From: Archangium gephyra
Lineage (GTDB): Bacteria; Myxococcota; Myxococcia; Myxococcales; Myxococcaceae
NCBI GenBank assembly: GCA_003243425.1
Contig: QFQP01000015.1
Coordinates: 62,001 to 126,000, forward strand
Reading direction: 5' to 3'
Length of the DNA: 64,000 nt
The translations under genes were made by a program, and so were the position numbers. Positions 26,316 through 34,086 of the stretch are shown piece after piece. Position 1 is the first letter of the stretch. The number at the start of each line of letters is the position of its first letter. The notes beneath the pieces were generated by a model that had not been told where the DNA came from, did not search any database, and was given only the letters and a program-made list of their open reading frames with translations.

Positions 26316-27061
26316 TGCTTCAGGTGCTGATCATCTCCATCGCCGCCGCGCCGCCGATCGCCCTCGTCGAGCGCCCCAACGACCGCGCGCCCGCCGGCGC
26401 CGTGCAGAACGTCGAGCGGCGTCTGCGCGTGGCGTTCGAAGCGAAGAACGTGACCGTCGCCGACGGCCTGGCGCCGTGTGGTGAAGAGAAAGACTGTTTG
26501 TTCGTTCACGCGCGACGGCTGCGTGGAATCGCGGTCGCGCTGTCCGTGGTGAAGGGCCGCAAGGGCGTGCTGGTCGACCTGCAGGCCACTGCGAACGACG
26601 GCCTCGACGTGGCCGCCGCGACGTTCACGTTGCCCGGTGGCGACAAGGTGGCTCCAGAGATTGCGCCGTTCGTCGACAAGGTCGCGACCGCCTGGGCCGC
26701 GTTGCCGGAAGAGAAGCCGGCCCCGCCGCCCGAACCGGAAACCCGGCTCACCGAAGCGACCGCGGAGGTGCAGCCCGTGGTGGTCCTCGAGCAACCGAAG
26801 CACACGCCGGTGTTCGCGAACGTGACGCTGGGGGCCGGCATCGTCACCGGCACTGCGGCCATCGCGCTCGGCATCGTCGGAGCGGTGCTCAAAGGCTCCC
26901 TCGATTCTTCCCTGGCGATGCAGCCCCCGGTGTTGACCAGGCCAGCGGCGCTCGAGCAGGCGGCGCTGGCGAACGGGCTCTTCACGGCGTCGTTGATCTC
27001 CGCGCTCGTCGCGGGGGTCTCGGCGGTGCTCTTCGCCCTCTTCACCGCGGTGGGTCGGTGA
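26315..27061 (+). CDS. Exported or membrane protein of unknown function
   Basis: 248 residues. A hydrophobic N-terminus (MLQVLIISIAAAPPIALV) reads as a signal. A region of about 110 residues (VERRLRVAFEAKNVTVADGL) could be a periplasmic adhesin-like fold, followed by a Pro/Glu-rich linker (EEKPAPPPEPETR) and two C-terminal helices (LGAGIVTGTAAIALGIVGAV and SLISALVAGVSAVLFALF). No family recognised. Start and stop touch or overlap both neighbours, so it forms an operon with the DUF2461 and lipoprotein genes. Confidence 0.7.
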   Translation: MLQVLIISIAAAPPIALVERPNDRAPAGAVQNVERRLRVAFEAKNVTVADGLAPCGEEKDCLFVHARRLRGIAVALSVVKGRKGVLVDLQATANDGLDVAAATFTLPGGDKVAPEIAPFVDKVATAWAALPEEKPAPPPEPETRLTEATAEVQPVVVLEQPKHTPVFANVTLGAGIVTGTAAIALGIVGAVLKGSLDSSLAMQPPVLTRPAALEQAALANGLFTASLISALVAGVSAVLFALFTAVGR

Positions 27062-28368
27062 TGCGCGCAGGGTTGATCAGCGCGGCGTTGCTGCTCTTCG
27101 CGGGGTGTCAGTGCGCGCGCGTTCCCGAAGACGTGTGCCTCGTCGGTGAGTGTGAAGACGACGGCGGCGCTGGCGGTGGTTCGGCGACGGGTGGCGGTGG
27201 TCCAGGCTTCGGCGGTGGCGACGCGACCGGTGGAGGAACGGCGACCGGCGGCGGTGGCGGCGGCACCACAACGGGTGGTGGCCCGGGTACTACCGGTGGT
27301 GGGTCGCCCTTCTGTGAAAACTGGCCCTGCGTGAGCAGCTCGTTGCCGCCGGTCTCGGCCCCGCCGACCGCGTGGTCGACGCGCACGCTCTCGCTCCCGC
27401 CCGGCGTCGTCAGCAACTGCGAGCCGCGCTTCCTCGGTGGCGTGAAGATGCTCAACGGCGACGTCATGCTGATTCCGTACTGCGCGAGCCATTTCGTGTT
27501 GATCAGTCAGAACGCGACGACCACCACGCTGGGCCCCGAAACGGGCGGCGATCGCCACTTCGGAGGCGCGCTCGACTGCGAAGGCAACGTGGCTGCGTTC
27601 CCGGTCGATGGCGAGCTGTTGCTGGTGCCTCCCGCGGGCCCGCCGAGGCGGGTGCCGGGCACCGTGGGCTCGACGGCCGGCGGCGGCGGCGTGTTCTCGG
27701 GTACGTGCGCCACCCCGCGCTTCACCTTCACCGACGGGCTCAACCTGTTCCACACCGGCCCCGACGGAGGCGGGTCGACGGTGCTGTGGCCGAGCCGCTG
27801 GGAACAGGGCCGCGTCGAAGGGTGCGCTCGCAAGCCCTACGACAACGTGTGCTTCACGTCAGACGCTTCGGAGCCCAGCGACGGCGGCCCACCGGTGGCG
27901 CTGCTGCACGGGGCGTTCGCAGACGACGGCTCGTTCACGCCGTACGGCCAGACGTTCGACGCACGCGGCGCCGCCCTCGCGCGCGACGAGACCGTCGTCA
28001 CCATCGAGCGCAACACGGGTGTGATGCTGTTCACGCCCGAGATCGGCGCGCAGCAGCGCGTCTCGCCGATCGACGCCCCGGCCGGCGGCCTCTCGTGGCC
28101 GGCGACGCGCGGTGATGGGTACGTGTACGTGATGAATCACGAGGGCCTGTGGTGGGCACCTGATGATGGGAGCAGCGGCCTGCGCCTGTTCCGGGTCGAC
28201 GGGTTTGCCGGCCTCACGGAGCCTTTCGCAGGGCTGGTGTTGATGGACGACGGCGCCATCGTCGCCGTGCCGGGTGCGACGCAGGAGATTCTGGTGCTGT
28301 CGCCCGTCGACGGTGGCGCGACGGTTCCTTCCGCGGTGGGGTTGTCGCCGTTCTTCAACAAGCTCTGA
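27061..28368 (+). CDS. Lipoprotein with Gly/Thr-rich linker and a beta-propeller-like domain
   Basis: 435 residues. Signal peptide and lipobox LLFAGC. The mature N-terminus is a low-complexity Gly/Thr linker (about 60 residues of GGG/TGGG repeats) of the kind common on myxobacterial surface lipoproteins. The rest repeats blocks such as DGELLLVPPAG, RDETVVTIERNTGVMLF and DGYVYVMNHEGLWW, suggesting beta-propeller blades. Function unknown. A GTG one codon earlier overlaps the previous stop and is an alternative start. A diverged partial copy of its C-terminal third lies near 32.7-33.1 kb. Confidence 0.8.
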   Translation: MRAGLISAALLLFAGCQCARVPEDVCLVGECEDDGGAGGGSATGGGGPGFGGGDATGGGTATGGGGGGTTTGGGPGTTGGGSPFCENWPCVSSSLPPVSAPPTAWSTRTLSLPPGVVSNCEPRFLGGVKMLNGDVMLIPYCASHFVLISQNATTTTLGPETGGDRHFGGALDCEGNVAAFPVDGELLLVPPAGPPRRVPGTVGSTAGGGGVFSGTCATPRFTFTDGLNLFHTGPDGGGSTVLWPSRWEQGRVEGCARKPYDNVCFTSDASEPSDGGPPVALLHGAFADDGSFTPYGQTFDARGAALARDETVVTIERNTGVMLFTPEIGAQQRVSPIDAPAGGLSWPATRGDGYVYVMNHEGLWWAPDDGSSGLRLFRVDGFAGLTEPFAGLVLMDDGAIVAVPGATQEILVLSPVDGGATVPSAVGLSPFFNKL

Positions 28369-28410
28369 GCAGCAGCCGGGAACGGGCGCTCAGCAGCGTC
28401 ACGGCGACGT

Positions 28411-28806
28411 TCATCGCGCGGCCTCCACCCCGACCTCCAACAACACGCCCGGGCGCGCGAGCCCGCGCACCACCGCGACGCTCACCACCGGCGGCGTCTT
28501 CGATGCTCCGAACGTGGGCGCGAACACGCCATACGCGGCGCGCAGGTCGGCGCCTTCGGCGATCCACACCGTGACGCGAAACACGTCGCTCCAGCTGCAG
28601 CCACCGGCCTTCAACGCAGCCTCGAGGTTGATCAACACCTGCCTGGCCTGCGCCACGACGTCGCCTTCGCCGACCAACTTTCCGCTCGTGTCGACCGCGT
28701 TCTGACCACCGACGACCACCAGGGTCGCGCCCGGTGGAATCACCGCGACGTGTGAATAGACGTCACTGCCGTGCAGCGCTTCGCTCTTCGGAAAGGTGAG
28801 GTGCAT
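28411..28806 (-). CDS. RidA (YjgF/UK114) family protein
   Basis: 131 residues with the RidA plan: ATLVVVGGQNAVDTSGKLVG, DVVAQARQVLINLEAALKAG, and the C-terminal VVSVAVVRGLARPGVLLEVG. RidA proteins deaminate reactive enamine/imine intermediates of amino-acid metabolism; more distant subfamilies have other roles. The ATG of MHLTFPKSEAL was chosen because it begins the conserved fold. It is divergent from the HxlR regulator with 62 bases between the starts, so that regulator probably controls it. A broken copy of the pair lies near 33.1-33.4 kb. Confidence 0.9.
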   Translation of the reverse strand: MHLTFPKSEALHGSDVYSHVAVIPPGATLVVVGGQNAVDTSGKLVGEGDVVAQARQVLINLEAALKAGGCSWSDVFRVTVWIAEGADLRAAYGVFAPTFGASKTPPVVSVAVVRGLARPGVLLEVGVEAAR

Positions 28807-28868
28807 TGGCCTTTCATGCGCGCGCGTGGAAGACCGACAAGAGGTTGCCGGTCTGCAACCATTCACGC

Positions 28869-29216
28869 ATGCAGACCTGGACGCTCGGGAAGCACAGCGC
28901 CGTATGCCCCATCGCCCTCACCGCGAGGCTGCTGGTGTCACGCTGGAAGACCAACGTGTTGTGGATGGTGTGGCGCGCGAACGACGGCGGCGCCAACCGC
29001 TTCAACGAATTGCTGCGCAGGCTCCCGGGCATCAACCGCGGCGTGTTGATGCGCACGCTGCGCGAGCTCGAAGACGACGGCCTGCTTCAGCGCACGGAGC
29101 ACGGCAAGCGCCCGGCTCCAGTCGAGTACGCGCTCACCGAGAAGGCGTTGGCGCTGAACGGCGCACTGGCCGCGCTCGCGCAGTGGGGCCGCACCTACGG
29201 CACCGTCACGCCGTGA
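28869..29216 (+). CDS. HxlR family winged-helix regulator
   Basis: 115 residues, the normal length for HxlR/MarR-like repressors. The N-terminal Cys and helix CPIALTARLLVSRWKTNVLW, the recognition region RFNELLRRLPGINRGVLMRTLRELEDDGLL and the wing QRTEHGKRPAPVEYALTEKA are all family features. It is divergent from ridA and most likely regulates the pair. The start is the ATG preceding MQTWTLGKHSAVCP; longer in-frame starts would run into the ridA coding region. Confidence 0.92.
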   Translation: MQTWTLGKHSAVCPIALTARLLVSRWKTNVLWMVWRANDGGANRFNELLRRLPGINRGVLMRTLRELEDDGLLQRTEHGKRPAPVEYALTEKALALNGALAALAQWGRTYGTVTP

Positions 29217-29360
29217 GGGCGAAGCGGCGTCGCTTGCCAACCCCTCGAGAAACACCCGTGCACCGCAGAAAACGGGTGGCACCCGCCCGTGTGGGGAATC
29301 GCCGCGGTTCGCGCGACCTCACTTCGACGTGGCACTTACGCCGCGCCGTCCAGGGAGCAG

Positions 29361-29500
29361 GTCATCTGACCACGAGCGCCCCAGCGCGCGTCAGTGGCGT
29401 GACCGCGCCGGCGCCGCAGGCCTGTTCGTAACAAGCAGGGCGTGAACCCTTTCGCGTCCTCCCCATGGAGGCTGCCGTCCCTCCAACTCGAGTGACCCCG
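29361..29500. repeat. Direct repeat A, copy 1
   Basis: About 140 bases beginning GTCATCTGACCAC and containing CGCCGGCGCCGC, CCTGTTCG, AGCAGGGC, TTCGCGTCCT and AGGCTGCCG. It is repeated about 290 bases downstream at roughly 80 percent identity with small indels. The indels shift all frames between the copies, so the conservation is not that of a protein. Confidence 0.7.
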
Positions 29501-29650
29501 CCTCAGCTTCGGCTCTGAAGGGGTGAGGGGCGTCGGGTGTTGCGTCCCTGCTCCACCCGCACGGCCTCTCTTTTCGAGCGCCAGTTCACGCGGCTCACGA
29601 AGCTTCGTGAAGCTCGGCGTTCGTCGGTCAGATACCACGGTCCTGACCGG

Positions 29651-29791
29651 GTCAACTGACCACCGGAGCCCCGACGAGCACCAGTGGAGTGACCTCGCCG
29701 GCGCCGCGGTCCTGTTCGACACGAGCAGGGCCTGAACCTTCGCGTCCTTCCCCATGAAGGCTGCCGCCCTCCAACCTCGAGCGACCCGGCA
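29651..29791. repeat. Direct repeat A, copy 2
   Basis: Second copy of the ~140-base repeat, beginning GTCAACTGACCACC, with the same ordered blocks (CGCCGGCGCCGC, CCTGTTCG, GAGCAGGGC, TTCGCGTCC, AGGCTGCCG). It is AT-poor like the first copy and has no gene call. Confidence 0.7.
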
Positions 29792-30047
29792 CCGTCTTCG
29801 GTTGCAGGCGCTCGACCTGCTGGAGCCCGCCGACGTTCGCAGCTACCACCCTATTGGGTGGTTCGTGCCCACGTGCTGGAGACGAGCGGACGACGTTCGG
29901 AAGCACTCGCCGTACGTCAGCCCGCCATCGGGCTCACCGAAGCTCAAAGACGCACGCGGCACGCCCTGAGGTCAGTTCGGTTTTCTCTCAACGTTTCTGT
30001 CGAAACTTCGTCAATGCCGAACTGTGAGCGGCGGTTACTGCAGGCTC

Positions 30048-30494
30048 ATGCACGAGGAACGCGACGACGCACTGAGGATGCTGGCAAAGCTCGGGTTTCG
30101 GGGTCTCGACGTCTACCTGGCGGAGCTGATGCCGGCCGTTGAAATGGCCTGGGCCGACGGAGTCATTCAGCCGAATGAACGCGCGGTGCTCGAAGCGTAT
30201 TGTGAGTCGCTGGTCGAAGAGCTGAACCGCCAGGCTGGTGCGCCCTTCTTTTCGCTGCGCCGCGCGCTGCGCATGCTCGACCGCGCCACGGCGCGAAGAC
30301 TGCCCCCCAGTCAGCGCCGCGAAGCGCTCGTCGCCCTGAAGCAGCTGGCGGGCATCTCGCCGCGCGGCGCAGAAATCTGTGCGCGCATGGTGACCTGGGC
30401 CGAGGCCGTCGCTGCCGTCGACGGGCGCCCGGTGTGGGACACGCGCGAACTCTTCTGGCTGCAGTTCATGAAGCGCAACCTCGGCCTCGCCTGA
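30048..30494 (+). CDS. TerB-like helical protein
   Basis: 148 residues, all helical by composition. VEMAWADGVIQPNERAVLEA is the acidic metal-binding motif seen in TerB/DjlA-type domains, and a second helix-turn pattern appears in VTWAEAVAAVDGRPVWDTRE. TerB domains occur in tellurite-resistance and stress modules, but no other ter gene is nearby. The ATG of MHEERDDALRML was chosen; a GTG eight codons earlier is possible. It converges on the LysR gene with 21 bases between the stops. Confidence 0.7.
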   Translation: MHEERDDALRMLAKLGFRGLDVYLAELMPAVEMAWADGVIQPNERAVLEAYCESLVEELNRQAGAPFFSLRRALRMLDRATARRLPPSQRREALVALKQLAGISPRGAEICARMVTWAEAVAAVDGRPVWDTRELFWLQFMKRNLGLA

Positions 30495-30515
30495 GCCATG
30501 ACGACGCGCGGACGC

Positions 30516-31406
30516 TCACGCTCGCCTGGGCGGCGCCGCGTGGGCGGCCTTCAGCATCGCCTCGACCGCGGGATGCCGCCGCTGCCGCTCCAGCGTCACT
30601 GCGTAATACGACTCACCGACCTCCAGGCGCCCGAGCTCCAGCAGGCCGTAGAGCGCGGCGATCTCTTCGGCCACGAGCTCGGGCGCCGGCACGATGCCGA
30701 AGCCCGAGGCCCCCAGCGTCTTGAGCAACGCGCTGTCGTCCACCTCGGCGACGACGAGCGGCCTGACGCCAACGCGCGAGAACTCGTCGTCGAGCAGGGT
30801 TCGCTGAGCGCTCTGCGCAGCCGGCAGCAGCAGCGGCGCACCGTCCAGCGACCGCGGAAAGGCGGGGGCCAGGCGCGCGTGGAGATCTGCGCGGCAGAAC
30901 AGCGCCAACGGTGAGGAGCCGACGGGCTCGAAGATTGACCTGACGGCGTGGGCGCTCGCCGTCTCGTCGGTCAGCACCACGTCGAGGCGATGCGCCGCGA
31001 GGTCACCCATGAGCTGCACCGAGCTGCCGTGCTGCACCTTCAAACGAAAGCCCTGCTGCATCGCCGGCGTCACCAGGCGGCGCGCGATGAGCCGCGGCAA
31101 GGACGCCACGATTCCCACGCGAAGAGGCGACTTGAGGTGGTCGTCACCCCTGGCCACCGCCAGCACTTCCTGACCGAGGGCGAAGAGCTCGTCGGCCACG
31201 CGGGCCACGCGCTCTCCCTCGGGCGTGAGCTCGAGTCGCCTGCCGCGCTTCTCGAGGAGCCGGACACCCAACCGGTCTTCGATGGCTTTGACCTGCGCCC
31301 AGATGGTGGACGCGGACACATGGAGCTCTTTGGCGGCGGCAGACAAACCGCCGCGCCGGGCCACGAGCCAGAAGCACTGGAGATGGTGGTAGTTGAGCGA
31401 GCTCAT
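30516..31406 (-). CDS. LysR family transcriptional regulator (NhaR-like)
   Basis: 296 residues. The N-terminal winged HTH (LNYHHLQCFWLVARRGGLSA and SASTIWAQVKAIEDRLGVRL) closely follows the NhaR pattern, and the effector domain (SPLRVGIVASLPRLIARRLV onward) is of the periplasmic-binding type. NhaR regulates a Na+/H+ antiporter in response to sodium; no antiporter gene is in this window, so the target is unknown. The upstream neighbour on the same strand is the truncated NmrA-like gene. Confidence 0.92.
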   Translation of the reverse strand: MSSLNYHHLQCFWLVARRGGLSAAAKELHVSASTIWAQVKAIEDRLGVRLLEKRGRRLELTPEGERVARVADELFALGQEVLAVARGDDHLKSPLRVGIVASLPRLIARRLVTPAMQQGFRLKVQHGSSVQLMGDLAAHRLDVVLTDETASAHAVRSIFEPVGSSPLALFCRADLHARLAPAFPRSLDGAPLLLPAAQSAQRTLLDDEFSRVGVRPLVVAEVDDSALLKTLGASGFGIVPAPELVAEEIAALYGLLELGRLEVGESYYAVTLERQRRHPAVEAMLKAAHAAPPRRA

Positions 31407-31452
31407 CGGCGCGGGCGCGGGTCACAGGCCCGCTGAGCGATTCTGGCATCGC

Positions 31453-32106
31453 TCATGCGGCAGACGCCCACAGCCTCGCGTGTTCCCTCACATACGAGGT
31501 CACCGAGCGCGGCGCCCGCCCCGACAATTCGGTCATCTGGGCATCGGCGAGCTCGGCGGCGCCGGTTCGAAGAATCAGATGGAGCACCGTGAGCAGCGAC
31601 GCGTCGTCGGCGCTCATGCCGCGGTTCATCAACACCGTGACGTAGCCAAAGACGGGCACGGCTTCGACCCGCACGGGGCGATGGAGTGCGATGCGGAGCA
31701 CCTCGAGCACCTCGTCCCACGACTCCACCGGCGGGCCGGCCAGCTCGTAGACCTTCCCCCGGTGGCTCGCCGGCGTCAGGAGCACGGTGGCGGCGACCTC
31801 TGCGACTTCCCGCGCGTCGACCCAGTTCACGCGCCGCTCCTGCACCGGAACGAACAGACAGCCCTGCTCCACGAGGTCGTCTTTGAAGCGGCTCTCGAGG
31901 TTCTGCAGAAAGAACGCCGAGCGAAGCACGGTGAACGCCGCCGTGCGCCGGTGGAGGTGCTGCTCGATGAGCCGATGCGGCATGTGGGCGCTGTGGTCGG
32001 CGCCGGCGATCGACAGAAACACGATGTGTTCGACCCCGTTTGAGAGCGCGAAGTCGATGAACGGAAGCACGGTGGTCCTGACGTCGACCAGGGCCGGCGG
32101 CCGCAC
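31453..32106 (-). pseudogene. NmrA-like NAD(P)-binding protein lacking its Rossmann N-terminus
   Basis: 217 codons that align with the middle and end of NmrA/azoreductase-type SDR proteins: RPPALVDVRTTVLPFIDFAL, GVEHIVFLSIAGADHSAHMP, FTVLRSAFFLQNLESRF, VNWVDAREVAEVAATVL, GKVYELAGP. The first residues match the FLxRPPAL element found about 70 residues into intact proteins. The GATGxxG nucleotide-binding strand is missing, and a TGA lies in frame 11 codons upstream of the GTG. It is therefore 5'-truncated. The breakpoint is next to the block of scrambled gene copies. Confidence 0.75.
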
Positions 32107-32231
32107 CAGAAAGCCCGAGGTGCATGAGACTCCTTCGCGTCACGGTGACCTGACGGGACGTAGCGACCACCGCAGTCTTTGTTTCGTAAGGGCGGTTCCC
32201 CGCGTCGTCATTGACGAACTTTCCGAGGGAA

Positions 32232-32252
32232 CGTTTCGGTCACGCCGAAACG
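32232..32252. promoter_or_regulatory. Perfect 8-bp inverted repeat
   Basis: CGTTTCGG-tcacg-CCGAAACG, a perfect 8-bp stem with five central bases, in the gap between the truncated NmrA-like gene and the hydrolase relic. It could be an operator left from a lost regulatory region or a stem-loop; no T-run follows. Confidence 0.35.
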
Positions 32253-32283
32253 ACGCGGTGCTTCTCGGGCGCGAGCACGTTCC

Positions 32284-32674
32284 TCACGGCAGCGCCGCGA
32301 GCCACTTCTCGACGGCCGCCACGCTGAACTCCGGCGCTTCTTCCTGCGGCAGGTGCCCGAGGTTGGGGAACACCACCAGCGCGCTGTTGGGGACACCAGC
32401 GTCGAACCGCTGAATCAACCGGTCTTCCGCGCCCCACAGAATCAACGTCGGCACCTGCAGCGACTTCAGCTGGTCGATTGCCTTCACGAGCGTGAGCTCG
32501 AAGTACCGGTCGACCACCTCCGGCGTGACCTTCGATTGATCCACGTACACGTTGCGCACGCTGCCTTCGATGACCGAGCGCGGCAGCAACTTCTCGGCGA
32601 GCCTCCGCAGGCCCGGCGTGCGCGCGATGCGAACGCCGATGGGCACCGACTTCGACTGCAGCGGGTAGCCCGAC
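32284..32674 (-). pseudogene. 3' fragment of an alpha/beta hydrolase gene (partial copy of the 34.8-35.8 kb gene)
   Basis: The frame encodes the C-terminal third of the intact hydrolase at 34.8-35.8 kb: GYPLQSKSVPIG, RIARTPGLRRLAEKLLPRSV, RNVYVDQSKVTPEVVDRYFE, LKSLQVPTLILWGAEDRLI, GHLPQEEAPEFSVAAVEKWL. Two in-frame deletions are visible: about 20 residues replaced by VKAI after FELTL, and five residues lost after EDRLI. The nucleophile half is missing; the sequence stops where it meets the lipoprotein fragment on the other strand. Not functional. Confidence 0.85.
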
Positions 32675-33106
32675 GCGTTCGCAGGCGATGGCTCGTTCAC
32701 CTCGTTTGCCCAGGAGTTCGACGACGCGGCGCGGCCATCGCGCGCGACGAGACCATCGTCACCATCGAGCGCAACACGGGAATGATGCTGTTCACGCCCG
32801 AGGTCGGGCCGCAGTCGCGCGCGCCGGCGCTCGTGGCCCGCGACTCGCGGTGACGGGTGCGTGTACGTGATGAACCACGAGGGCCTGTGGTGGGTCCCCA
32901 GGGCTCAGGGGTCTGGTCTGCGGCTGTTCCGGGTGAGCGGCTATTCGGGGCTCACGGGGCCCTTCGCGAGGCTGGTGTTGATGGACGACGGGAACGTCAT
33001 CGCCGTGCCCGGCGCGGCGCAGGAGAGCCTGGTGCTGGAGCCGGTCGATGGCCGCGCGACGGTTCCTCCCGCGGTGGGGTTGTCGCCGTTCTTCAACAAG
33101 CTCTGA
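32675..33106 (+). pseudogene. 3' fragment of the Gly-rich lipoprotein gene (partial copy of 27.9-28.4 kb)
   Basis: This matches the last third of the 27-28 kb lipoprotein. RDETIVTIERNTGMMLFTPE lies in one frame, is followed by a stop (after LVARDSR), and then VMNHEGLWWVP, GSGLRLFRVSGYSGLTGPF and VGLSPFFNKL follow in another frame. Missing bases between the two parts break the reading frame. No start, signal peptide or linker remains. Residue identity to the intact protein is roughly three quarters in the last 79 positions. Confidence 0.85.
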
Positions 33107-33119
33107 CGGCTTGATCACC

Positions 33120-33296
33120 CGCGGGCAGCCTCGAGGCCGACCTCCACCCCACCCCAGCCGGGCCAACGCGCGCACGACCGCCACGGTCACCACCGGCGGT
33201 GTCTTCGACCTGCCGAACGTCGCAGCGAAAACGCCGTACGCCGCGCGCAGGTCAGCGCCTTCGGCGATCCACGCCGTCACGCGAAACACGTCGCTC
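33120..33296 (-). pseudogene. 3' fragment of a ridA gene
   Basis: FRVTAWIAEGADLRAAYGVF, then TPPVVTVAVVRALARLG, match the C-terminal half of the intact RidA at 28.4 kb. The fragment is out of register near its end (the EVGVEAA tail is lost) and has no N-terminal half. It keeps the same position and orientation relative to the lipoprotein fragment as in the intact locus. Confidence 0.85.
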
Positions 33297-33302
33297 CACC
33301 CG

Positions 33303-33379
33303 AGAAGGTGCTGGCGCTGAGCGACGCGCTCGCCGCGCTCGCGCAGTGGGGCCGGAGCTACGACACCGTCACTCCGTGA
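33303..33379 (+). pseudogene. 3' end fragment of an HxlR gene
   Basis: EKVLALSDALAALAQWGRSY DTVTP is the last 25 codons of an HxlR protein, matching the C-terminus of the intact regulator at 28.9-29.2 kb. It directly follows the RidA fragment; the sequence corresponding to about 28.6-29.14 kb of the intact locus is missing. Its last bases overlap the stop of the ATP-grasp relic on the other strand. Confidence 0.8.
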
Positions 33380-34086
33380 GCGCGGTCTTCAGGTTGCCGA
33401 AGAGCACGTCGGGGTCGTTCCTCGACAGGCCCGACATGCAGCCGTCGTTCAGCTCCACGACGAGCCAGTCTCCCTGCTCGGTCTGCGCGACGTCGGCCAC
33501 CCAGAAATCGATGTTCGACCCGCCCCGCTTCGCCACCTCTTCGAGGAACGCCTGCGGCACGTTGTCTTCGGGGTCGACGACCTCGTGCGACCAGTAGAAC
33601 GCCTTGCTGATCAACCGCTCCTTGAAGAAGAAGCAGCGGAACTCGTGCGAGATCGGCAGGCCGGTCGGCATCAGGCCGTGGTTGCGGAGCGGTACGTACT
33701 TCCGCACCACGATTTCCTGCGTGCTGATCAACCCGTCTTCGAGCAGCCGGCCGTACACCTCGCCCGCGTCACGAAACGTCGGCGCGAACATGTGCGTCTT
33801 CCAGGCGGAACCACGTCTGCGGCGTGAGGTCTTCGAAGTCGGGGTACCAGCGTCGCAGCTCCGCCGCGTAGCAGTGCTGCCGGAAGGAATTGATGAGCCG
33901 GCTGCCGAGCACGGTGACGTCGGTCTCGAGCTCCTTCCCGAAGGGCAGCGCGCAGTAGCGGGGGATGACGAGGCTGTCGCGCGGCACCTGCGCTCGCGAC
34001 GTGTAGACCGGGAAGTGTCGGCCAATCGCTTCGAGTTCGTCGGTATCGAACTCGTCCGTCTGTCTGAAGAGCACCGTGGGGGTCAT
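33369..34086 (-). pseudogene. ATP-grasp domain protein gene with internal deletion and frameshift
   Basis: The first part reads MTPTVLFRQTDEFDTDELEA, ALPFGKELETDVTVLGSRLI and FEDLTPQTWFRLED, then runs out of frame to a stop. The rest continues in another frame: WKTHMFAPTFRDAGEVYGRL, EIVVRKYVPLRNHGLMPTGL, HEFRCFFFKERLISKAFYWS and VADVAQTEQGDWLVVELNDG. The glycine-loop segment (pattern VLKGxTNSRK) expected between them is absent. The bases TGGAAGAC serve both LED and WKT, suggesting deletion between two short repeats. Without the ATP loop and frame it cannot be active. Confidence 0.82.

Larger units (their letters stand above)
29217..30047. other. Intergenic region with a pair of direct repeats, no gene seen
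   Basis: An 831-base gap. No frame on either strand shows the codon bias of the neighbours or a recognisable protein. It is dominated by two diverged direct repeats (listed separately). A short inverted repeat ACCCGT...ACGGGT (29254-29277) just after the HxlR gene could be a weak terminator. Confidence 0.6.
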
